A stretch of 7,856 nt of DNA from Holophagaceae bacterium (GTDB taxonomy: Bacteria; Acidobacteriota; Holophagae; Holophagales; Holophagaceae): contig JANXQX010000287.1 in the NCBI GenBank assembly GCA_025353305.1, forward strand, positions 1-7,856. The letters run 5' to 3'. Below are positions 1-4,729 of this stretch, in pieces. A program made the position numbers and the translations under genes. How positions within the stretch are numbered: the stretch's first letter is position 1; every line of letters begins with the position of its first letter. The notes under the pieces are model-generated. The model ran no database searches. It had not been told where the DNA came from and was given only the letters and a program-made list of their open reading frames with translations.

Positions 1-447
1 TTCCGCCAGGGATTCCAGAATCGCCATGCCGGAGGTTCCAAACACATTGCTCAGCACGGTTCCCAAGGTGACACCCTGACGCGCGAGAAGCCGCTGAACT
101 TCATTGCGCATGCTGGTCCGCGCTTGGATGAGCTGACGGCGAAACCGTGTCAGTTCACGGGCATCGCGGAACTCCTGTTTGGGCACGAAGCTTGGGCGGA
201 TCAGGTCGTGCCGCACCAATCCCGCGATCCACTTCGCATCCTTGCGGTCGGTCTTATGGCCGCGCAAGTTTTTCATGTGGTTCGGATTTCCCACGGTCAT
301 CTGGACATGGCCTTCCAGTGCCGCGAAGACGGGCATCCAATACACACCCGTGGCTTCCATTCCCACCGCCTGGCAACCGCTGGCGAGGAGCCAATCCCGT
401 AGCTCCCTTAAGCCGCGCAGAGCCGTAGGGAAACTCCGCTCCTCATA
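1..447 (-). pseudogene. IS110-family transposase, distal fragment (interrupted by the Tn3 element)
   Basis: Read on the minus strand from 447 to 1, this continues the frame that begins at 7834. With the transposon and one TCATA copy removed, it supplies residues 39 to 186 of an IS110-type DEDD transposase, and the gene runs past the window edge. Visible family motifs are GMEATGVYW with Glu68, and HKTDRKDAKWIAGL with Asp104 and Asp107. With Asp17 in the other fragment these complete the DEDD set. They are followed by PSFVPKQEFRDARELTRFRR, typical of the region after the catalytic domain. IS110 elements move by a RuvC-like nuclease fold with a C-terminal serine-containing domain, which would lie outside the window. 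No start codon or promoter of its own remains here, so the fragment should be inactive while the transposon is present. Family assignment is firm; the exact IS is not identified. Confidence 0.9.
443..447. repeat. Target site duplication, left copy (TCATA)
   Basis: The 5 bp TCATA directly abut the outer GGGG of the left inverted repeat, and the same 5 bp in the same orientation follow the right repeat at 7719-7723. A 5-bp, A+T-rich duplication is the hallmark of Tn3-family insertion. Confidence 0.95.
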
Positions 448-485
448 GGGGTGAACCCAACATTCGTGTCACCCGGTATCAAGTA
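448..485 (+). repeat. Tn3-type terminal inverted repeat, left (38 bp)
   Basis: A 38-bp repeat starting GGGGTGAACCC at the outer end and finishing GGTATCAAGTA at the inner end. It is identical over all 38 bp to the reverse complement of 7681-7718, and the match stops exactly at base 486. Length and the outer GGGG fit the Tn3 family. It contains an internal dyad, GGGTGA (449-454) against TCACCC (469-474). The stop codon of tnpR (479-481 on the minus strand) lies inside it. Confidence 0.97.
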
Positions 486-1084
486 GCTTCGCGCTGACGC
501 TTGGCAATCTCCATGACGGTATTTTTACTCAAGTTCAGCTCCCTGGAAATGAATCGGTAGGAGCGGCCCTCTTCCAGAAGGAGCAGAACCTTCGGTTCCA
601 GGCGGTCGGACTTGGGGCGTTCACCCAGCTTCCGCCCGAAGGACTTTCCTTTAGCCTTCGCGGCAGCGATGCCAGAGCGGATGCGTTCCCGAAGTAGGTC
701 GCGCTCAAATTCGGCCAAAGCAGCCATCAAGGAAGCAATGAGTTTGCCCTGAGGGGTGCTGATATCGAATTGAAGGCCCGTCTGGGCGATCAAGGAGACA
801 CTCCAGGTCTGGAGGTCATGGAGTGTCTGCACCAAATCAAAAGTGCTGCGGCCCCAGCGTGTCAGCTCAGTCACGAGGATTGCGTCGATGCGCCTGTCCT
901 GCGCCAGGGCCATGACCTTCCTCCGTTCAGGGCGCTGGTCCTTGGCTCCAGAGGCAACCTCCTTCCATATTCCTTCGACCTTGTACCCACCCCGTTGAGC
1001 GAAGGCGATGAGGTCTCTTTCCTGTCGTTCACAGGACTGGTCCGAGGTTGAAACCCGGCAGTAGATGGCCACCCTCTGTCCCAA
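479..1084 (-). CDS. tnpR: Serine resolvase/recombinase of the Tn3 element
   Basis: A 201-aa serine recombinase that would resolve the cointegrate made by replicative Tn3 transposition at a res site. The N-terminal catalytic domain has YCRVSTSDQ with nucleophile Ser12 and Arg10, and LTRWGRS with the paired arginines Arg76 and Arg79 that match the catalytic pair of gamma-delta resolvase. The long helix around residues 112-145 (PQGKLIASLMAALAEFERDL) is the usual dimer and DNA-binding arm. Residues 165-195 form a helix-turn-helix ending in LSKNTVMEIAKRQ. The start is TTG at 1084: GAGAGG lies 5 bases upstream, and an in-frame TAG further upstream leaves no ATG. The stop codon is supplied by the inner part of the left inverted repeat. 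It follows the desulfurase gene by 111 bp on the same strand. Family is certain; role in resolution rather than inversion is inferred from context. Confidence 0.94.
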   Translation of the reverse strand: MGQRVAIYCRVSTSDQSCERQERDLIAFAQRGGYKVEGIWKEVASGAKDQRPERRKVMALAQDRRIDAILVTELTRWGRSTFDLVQTLHDLQTWSVSLIAQTGLQFDISTPQGKLIASLMAALAEFERDLLRERIRSGIAAAKAKGKSFGRKLGERPKSDRLEPKVLLLLEEGRSYRFISRELNLSKNTVMEIAKRQREAT

Positions 1085-1195
1085 TTGAACCTCTCGGATT
1101 TTGGGGCCAGGAAACGCAGTCCCAGCCTATTCATCGAAGTGTATCATTTAGGCATTAGTCAAAATGATACAGGCAGGAACAAAAGTCGATCCTCC
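1085..1195. promoter_or_regulatory. Probable res site (cointegrate resolution), with dyad at 1140-1171
   Basis: This 111-bp gap lies between the desulfurase stop and the resolvase start. It contains a perfect 10-bp inverted repeat, TGTATCATTT (1140-1149) and AAATGATACA (1162-1171), separated by 12 bp. The 32-bp length, A+T-rich arms and position directly upstream of tnpR resemble resolvase-binding subsite I in Tn3-family res sites. Sites II and III would have to fit in 1085-1139, but I see no clear repeats of the arms there. A TTGACT hexamer on the minus strand (1162-1157) could be a -35 element for tnpR, but no good -10 follows. No T-run follows the dyad, so it is not a typical terminator. 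Confidence 0.55.
1090..1095 (-). promoter_or_regulatory. Ribosome binding site that fixes the TTG start of tnpR
   Basis: GAGAGG on the minus strand, 5 bases before TTG (1084-1082). It supports this start over the in-frame GTG four codons downstream. Confidence 0.7.
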
Positions 1196-2341
1196 TCAAG
1201 CCTGCTTGACGCTGGCGTCGCGCCAACCGTCTTCGAGGAGGCGTGATATTTCCGGTATCTGCTTCTCCGTGACCAGCCTGCCGAGCGACAGTCGTACCGC
1301 TCCGATAGCATTGTCGGGTTCTAGGCCCATGGCCAGAAGCACCGCGCTGGCTTGCTCGCCTCCGGCGTGACAGGCAGCCCCCGTGGAGGCTGCGATCATA
1401 GGGGCTGCCGTCAAGACTGCGCTCCCGGAAACACCTGGGAATCCGATGTTCAAGGTGTTGGGCAGGCGTTCCGTCAGATGGCCGTGCAAGCGGATGCCTG
1501 GAATGGCCTCCTGGAGGCGCCCCCAGAGTTCATCCCGCATTCGGCGGAGTCGCGCCGATTCGGACGCCAGTTCGCGGGCGGCAATTTCACAGGCGGCCCC
1601 AAGGCCGACGATAGAGGGGGTGTTCAGCGTGCCGGAACGTACGTCGCCGGGCGAGCCGAGGAGCAAAGGCTTGAGGGGGGTCCCCTTGAACACATAGAGC
1701 GCCCCGATTCCCTTGGGGGCGTAGAGCTTGTGGCCAACAATGGACAGAAGATCCACGCCGAGGTCATCCACATTCACGGGAACCTTGCCCGCACTCTGGG
1801 CGGCATCCGTGTGGACGATTGCGCCCCTCTCATGGGCAAGCCGTGCCAGTTCTGCCACGGGTTGGAGTGCCCCCGTTTCATTGTTGGCATGCATGATCGT
1901 CAACAATGTGGTTCCTTCAACGAGGTTCGCTTCCGCATCGGAAGGACGCACGCGACCCAGGCCATCCACGCCCAGACGTGTCACGCGCCATCCTTCGGTT
2001 TCGAGGAAGGCGCAGGGTCCCTCCGTGGCCGGATGTTCGACCACGGAGGTGATGATGTGCCGCCCGGAGGGTGCTGCCTGAGCTACGCCACGGATGGCGA
2101 GGTTGTTGGCTTCGATGCCACCAGAGGTGAACACGATTTCTTCGGGGGAAGCCCCGATCAGAGCCGCCACCTGGGCTCGCCCATGCTCCACAGCCTCCCG
2201 CGTGCGCCGACCGTAGATATGTGAGCTGGAGGGGTTCCCGAAGTGGGTGGAGAGGTAAGGGAGCATCGCTTCCAGCACCTCTGGAAGGATGGGGGTGGTG
2301 GCGTTGTGGTCGAGGTAGATGGGATCAGGGTGCGTGGTCAT
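1196..2341 (-). CDS. Cysteine desulfurase / selenocysteine lyase-like PLP enzyme (NifS/IscS class V aminotransferase fold)
   Basis: A 381-aa PLP enzyme expected to take sulfur (or selenium) from cysteine (or selenocysteine), releasing alanine and leaving a persulfide on its catalytic cysteine. Seen motifs: YLDHNATTP near the N-terminus, His103 in VEHPA, HTDAAQ with Asp179 and Gln182 for the cofactor ring, Lys205 in GHKLYAPKG as the PLP Schiff-base lysine, Cys324 in STGAACHAGG as the likely catalytic cysteine, and Arg355 in RLSLGR for the substrate carboxylate. The GAACH segment followed by SAVLLAMG resembles selenocysteine lyase and its bacterial relatives more than IscS. The loop after LLLG reads SPGDVRSGT, about two residues shorter than the usual GGGQERxxRSGT. 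The start is ATG at 2341, with AAGGA 6 bases upstream; the in-frame TTG at 2362 has no ribosome site. It is divergent from the ArsR-rhodanese gene. Substrate preference is unknown. Confidence 0.88.
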   Translation of the reverse strand: MTTHPDPIYLDHNATTPILPEVLEAMLPYLSTHFGNPSSSHIYGRRTREAVEHGRAQVAALIGASPEEIVFTSGGIEANNLAIRGVAQAAPSGRHIITSVVEHPATEGPCAFLETEGWRVTRLGVDGLGRVRPSDAEANLVEGTTLLTIMHANNETGALQPVAELARLAHERGAIVHTDAAQSAGKVPVNVDDLGVDLLSIVGHKLYAPKGIGALYVFKGTPLKPLLLGSPGDVRSGTLNTPSIVGLGAACEIAARELASESARLRRMRDELWGRLQEAIPGIRLHGHLTERLPNTLNIGFPGVSGSAVLTAAPMIAASTGAACHAGGEQASAVLLAMGLEPDNAIGAVRLSLGRLVTEKQIPEISRLLEDGWRDASVKQA

Positions 2342-2347
2342 GGGAAA

Positions 2348-2352
2348 TCCTT
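2348..2352 (-). promoter_or_regulatory. Ribosome binding site for the desulfurase
   Basis: AAGGA on the minus strand, 6 bases before the ATG at 2341. It decides this start against an upstream in-frame TTG at 2362. Confidence 0.7.
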
Positions 2353-2355
2353 GGA

Positions 2356-2386
2356 TTGACAAGGATCACGTGTTGTATTCTAGTAT
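2356..2386 (+). promoter_or_regulatory. Candidate promoter for the arsR-rhodanese/dsrE/flavoprotein operon
   Basis: A perfect -35 TTGACA at 2356-2361 is followed 19 bp later by TAGTAT (2381-2386), which matches 4 of 6 bases of the -10 consensus. The spacing is slightly long. The -10 overlaps the left arm of the dyad operator at 2384-2405, the expected geometry for repression. Confidence 0.5.
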
Positions 2387-2403
2387 TCAAGTGATTTATT
2401 GAA
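2377..2403 (-). promoter_or_regulatory. Candidate promoter for the desulfurase gene
   Basis: On the minus strand TAGAAT (2382-2377) matches 5 of 6 bases of the -10 consensus and lies about 36 bases before the ATG. The best -35 candidate is a weak TTCAAT (2403-2398) with 15-bp spacing, inside the dyad operator. The two divergent promoters would therefore share one operator. Confidence 0.35.
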
Positions 2404-2405
2404 TA
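2384..2405. promoter_or_regulatory. Dyad operator, TATTCAA-N8-TTGAATA
   Basis: A perfect 7-bp inverted repeat, TATTCAA (2384-2390) and TTGAATA (2399-2405), with an 8-bp spacer, lies between the divergent genes and just before the ArsR-type regulator. Dyads of this size are usual for ArsR-family dimers. The ATTC/GAAT core is like the half-sites I recall for the sulfide-responsive SqrR/BigR regulators, but the core spacing here is 12 bp, not 8. Autoregulation by the adjacent regulator is inferred. Confidence 0.6.
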
Positions 2406-2411
2406 AAGGAG
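2406..2411 (+). promoter_or_regulatory. Ribosome binding site for the ArsR-rhodanese gene
   Basis: AAGGAG directly abuts a TTG at 2412, too close for that codon to be used, and lies 12 bases before ATG 2424. The ATG is preferred despite the rather long spacing. Confidence 0.55.
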
Positions 2412-2423
2412 TTGATCCCTTCC

Positions 2424-3182
2424 ATGCTCTCGAACCGCCGCTTCAAGGACCTCATCTGGGAACAGTTTGCTCGCCTGGCCAAAGGGCTCGCAAACCCAAA
2501 GCGGATGGAGATCCTGGACCTCCTCGCTCAGAGCCCTAGGACTGTGGAGGCGTTGGTCAAACTCACAGGAATGAGCGTGGCCAATACCTCCCAGCATCTC
2601 CAGGTGCTCAAGGGGTCCGCTCTTGTGGCCACCGAACGCCAGGGAACTTTCGTGGTCTATCGGCTCGCCGCCCCGGAGGTGGAGGATTTCCTAGGAAGCC
2701 TTCGGCGTCTTGCGGAAACCCAACTCTCTGAGGTCTCCCACCTCACGGAGACTTTCCTGAAGGATCGCCATCTCCTAGAGGCGGTGGACCAGAAAGCCCT
2801 GGTAGAGCGCGTGCGGAAGGGAGAAGTCACCGTCCTGGATGTGCGCCCTTCCGAAGAATTCCAGGTGGGTCACATCCCCGGTGCCCATTCCGTGCCCCTC
2901 TCCGAGTTGAAGCATCGTATTGCCAGCCTGCCGAAGGATGAGGAGATTGTGGCCTACTGCCGAGGTCCCTATTGCGTCCTGGCGGTGGAGGCGGTGGCGA
3001 TCCTCCGCAAGCATGGTTTCAGGGCCATCCGCCTCGAAGATGGCGTCCAGGACTGGCGGACGCGCGGTTACCCCGTCGCTGTTGGCCAAGATGTCGCCCA
3101 CCTCAACTCACCAAAACGAGGCGTTGAACGCTCCAAGAAGACCCACAAATCGGCACCCACGCCGAAGGAGATCAAACCATGA
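2424..3182 (+). CDS. ArsR-family regulator fused to a rhodanese domain
   Basis: A 252-aa two-domain protein. Residues about 5-95 form an ArsR winged helix, with ALANPKRMEIL-like dimer helices (here GLANPKRMEILDLL) and the recognition helix region SVANTSQHLQVLK. Residues about 117-220 form a rhodanese domain with VLDVRPSEEF and HIPGAHSVPL, and the active loop YCRGPYC with Cys179 and Cys184. Cys179 is in the catalytic position for persulfide formation. The winged-helix part has no cysteine at all, so it lacks both the ArsR metal-thiolate motif and the cysteine pair used by SqrR/BigR. Sensing, if any, should come from the rhodanese loop. The last 20 residues are a lysine- and proline-rich tail. 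The start ATG 2424 is chosen because TTG 2412 sits on the ribosome site. The stop overlaps the next gene by ATGA, implying translational coupling. Likely represses the divergent promoters beside it. Confidence 0.9.
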   Translation: MLSNRRFKDLIWEQFARLAKGLANPKRMEILDLLAQSPRTVEALVKLTGMSVANTSQHLQVLKGSALVATERQGTFVVYRLAAPEVEDFLGSLRRLAETQLSEVSHLTETFLKDRHLLEAVDQKALVERVRKGEVTVLDVRPSEEFQVGHIPGAHSVPLSELKHRIASLPKDEEIVAYCRGPYCVLAVEAVAILRKHGFRAIRLEDGVQDWRTRGYPVAVGQDVAHLNSPKRGVERSKKTHKSAPTPKEIKP

Positions 3183-3499
3183 AACTCGGAATCATCATCT
3201 ACTCCACCGACCCAGAGACCGTATGGAATGCCTTCCGCTTGGGCGTATTTGCCCTCAAGGAGGGGGACGCGGTGAATGTGTTCCTGCTGGCCAGTGGCGT
3301 TGAGTGTGAATCCCTCGACACCGAACGGTTCCCCGTGATGGGTCAGATGGCGGAATTTGTGGGAAAGGGCGGGAAAATCCTGGCCTGTGGGACCTGCCTA
3401 ATGATCCGCAACTCCGAAGGCACGGACCTTTGCCCCCTTTCAACCATGAAGGATCTCTACGAAATCGTTCGCGATTCCGACAAGGTTGTTTCCTTCTGA
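3179..3499 (+). CDS. DsrE-family sulfur-carrier-like protein
   Basis: A 106-aa protein of the DsrE/DsrF-like fold. Members bind or move sulfur as cysteine persulfides, or are small partners of sulfur enzymes, in the cytoplasm. The start MKLGIIIYSTDPETVWNAFR and the hydrophobic VNVFLLASGVE strand followed by a charged helix are typical. Four cysteines are present: Cys43 in GVECE, the Cys70-Gly-Thr-Cys73 pair near the strand end, and Cys85 in TDLCPLSTMKDL. The CxxC and the CP-STMKDL ending are recurrent in this subgroup. ATG 3179 overlaps the TGA of the upstream gene (ATGA), and AAGGAG lies 8 bases before it, inside the upstream frame. It is in one operon with the ArsR-rhodanese and the flavoprotein. 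Its exact partner is unknown. Confidence 0.88.
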   Translation: MKLGIIIYSTDPETVWNAFRLGVFALKEGDAVNVFLLASGVECESLDTERFPVMGQMAEFVGKGGKILACGTCLMIRNSEGTDLCPLSTMKDLYEIVRDSDKVVSF

Positions 3500-3523
3500 A
3501 CTGTTGCATCCGGAGGACTGCCC

Positions 3524-4681
3524 ATGAGCGGATCCAAGACCATTCTCGTCCTTGGAGGAGGGGTGGGCGGCCTCGTGACGGCTGTGACCCTGCGAAAAAA
3601 GCTCCCAGCCACACACCGAATCATCCTCGTTGATCGGGAAAGGGACCATCTCTTCCAACCCTCCCTCCTGTGGATCATGACGGGGGCTCGACGATCAGAA
3701 CAAATCGTTCGCTCCTTGGGCCGCCTCACCAAGAAGGGCATCGAGGTGATTCGGGGAACCGTCGAATCCATCGATCCGGAACGACGTGAGTCGGTCGTCA
3801 ACGGAACCACTTACTCCTGCGATTTCATGGTGATTGCCCTTGGGGCGGAATTGGCGCCTGAGTCCATCCCTGGGCTACCCGAGGCTGGCCACTCCGTTTA
3901 CACCCTGGAGGGCGCCCAACAGCTCCATGAAGCCTTCCGGACATTCAATTCAGGCTGCCTAGTCGTGCTGACGGCTGCCCCGGCATACAAGTGCCCAGCC
4001 GCGCCCTATGAGGCCGCGATGCTCTTGGAATCCGAACTGAGGAAGCGGAAGGTCCGGGAGCAAGTCAAAATCGATCTCTACGCCGCCGAACCTGGCCCCA
4101 TGGGTGTTGCGGGTCCAGATGTTTCCGCTGCGGTGCGAGGCATGGTGGAAGCCAAGGGAATTTCCTACCACCCGGAGCACCAAATAGTGTCCGTTGACCC
4201 TCAGAACAAGAAGCTGCATTTCGCCAACGGGGCGGAAGCTGAATTCGACTTACTGGCTTTTGTGCCTCCCCATCGAGCCCCCAAAGTTGTTCGAGAGTCA
4301 GGTCTTTTGAATGAGGCTGGGTGGATTCCAGTCGATCGCGGCACGCTTCAAACTCGATTCGAGGGCGTGTTCGCCATTGGTGACATCACCACCATTCCCT
4401 TGAAGCTAGGCAAGCCGCTGCCCAAGGCGGGTGCCTTCGCGCACGGCCAAGCGGAAGTGGTCGCGAACAACCTTGTCTATACCATCACGGGAAAAGGCCG
4501 CCCCACCGCATTCACGGGACACGGCGACTGCTTCGTCGAGATTGGAGATGGCCGAGCCGCGTTGGGGACTGGAAACTTCTATGGAGAGCCAACGCCACAG
4601 GTTCGGATGAAAGCTCCAGGCTGGCGCTGGCACTTTGGAAAGGTGGCATTCGAGAAATTGTGGTTCTGGCGCTGGTTCTGA
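3524..4681 (+). CDS. Sulfide:quinone oxidoreductase / flavocytochrome c sulfide dehydrogenase-like flavoprotein
   Basis: A 385-aa two-dinucleotide-binding-domain flavoprotein. The FAD-binding motif is GGGVGGL at 11-17, and FAIGDITTIPL (about 283-293) with Asp287 is the second FAD contact. Cysteines: 99, 145, 157 (YKCPAAPYEAA) and 335 (HGDCFVEIGDG). Cys157 and Cys335 fall where sulfide:quinone oxidoreductases and the flavin subunit of flavocytochrome c sulfide dehydrogenase carry their redox disulfide. The likely reaction is oxidation of sulfide to sulfane sulfur, with electrons passed to quinone or another acceptor. There is no signal peptide, so it is probably cytoplasmic. The last 20 residues are strongly aromatic (GWRWH and LWFWRWF), suited to peripheral binding at the membrane surface. 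GGAGG 7 bases upstream supports ATG 3524. It lies 24 bp after dsrE and 48 bp before tnpA. Family is firm; substrate and acceptor are inferred. Confidence 0.87.
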   Translation: MSGSKTILVLGGGVGGLVTAVTLRKKLPATHRIILVDRERDHLFQPSLLWIMTGARRSEQIVRSLGRLTKKGIEVIRGTVESIDPERRESVVNGTTYSCDFMVIALGAELAPESIPGLPEAGHSVYTLEGAQQLHEAFRTFNSGCLVVLTAAPAYKCPAAPYEAAMLLESELRKRKVREQVKIDLYAAEPGPMGVAGPDVSAAVRGMVEAKGISYHPEHQIVSVDPQNKKLHFANGAEAEFDLLAFVPPHRAPKVVRESGLLNEAGWIPVDRGTLQTRFEGVFAIGDITTIPLKLGKPLPKAGAFAHGQAEVVANNLVYTITGKGRPTAFTGHGDCFVEIGDGRAALGTGNFYGEPTPQVRMKAPGWRWHFGKVAFEKLWFWRWF

Positions 4682-4729
4682 AACCTCTCACAAGACCAGG
4701 ACGATCAAAGCAGGTCACTGGGGAGGGGT

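Noticed and set aside
124..448. Three overlapping plus-strand frames of about 90 aa at the left edge
   Set aside because: They are shadows of the minus-strand IS110 transposase, whose motifs are evident.
1140..1171. Dyad as a rho-independent terminator
   Set aside because: The stem is A+T-rich, the loop is 12 bp, and no T-run follows on either strand.
1352..2224. 290-aa plus-strand open frame
   Set aside because: It lies antisense to the desulfurase, whose PLP-binding and catalytic motifs are clear. The plus-strand translation shows no family motif and is a G+C-driven shadow.
2342..2362. TTG at 2362 as the desulfurase start
   Set aside because: No ribosome site upstream, whereas ATG 2341 has AAGGA at 6 bases.
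2412..2423. TTG at 2412 as the ArsR-rhodanese start
   Set aside because: The AAGGAG ribosome site directly abuts the TTG, leaving no spacing; ATG 2424 is more plausible.
2325..2597. Minus-strand frame across the divergent control region
   Set aside because: It overlaps both the operator region and the start of the ArsR gene, and has no motif or ribosome site.
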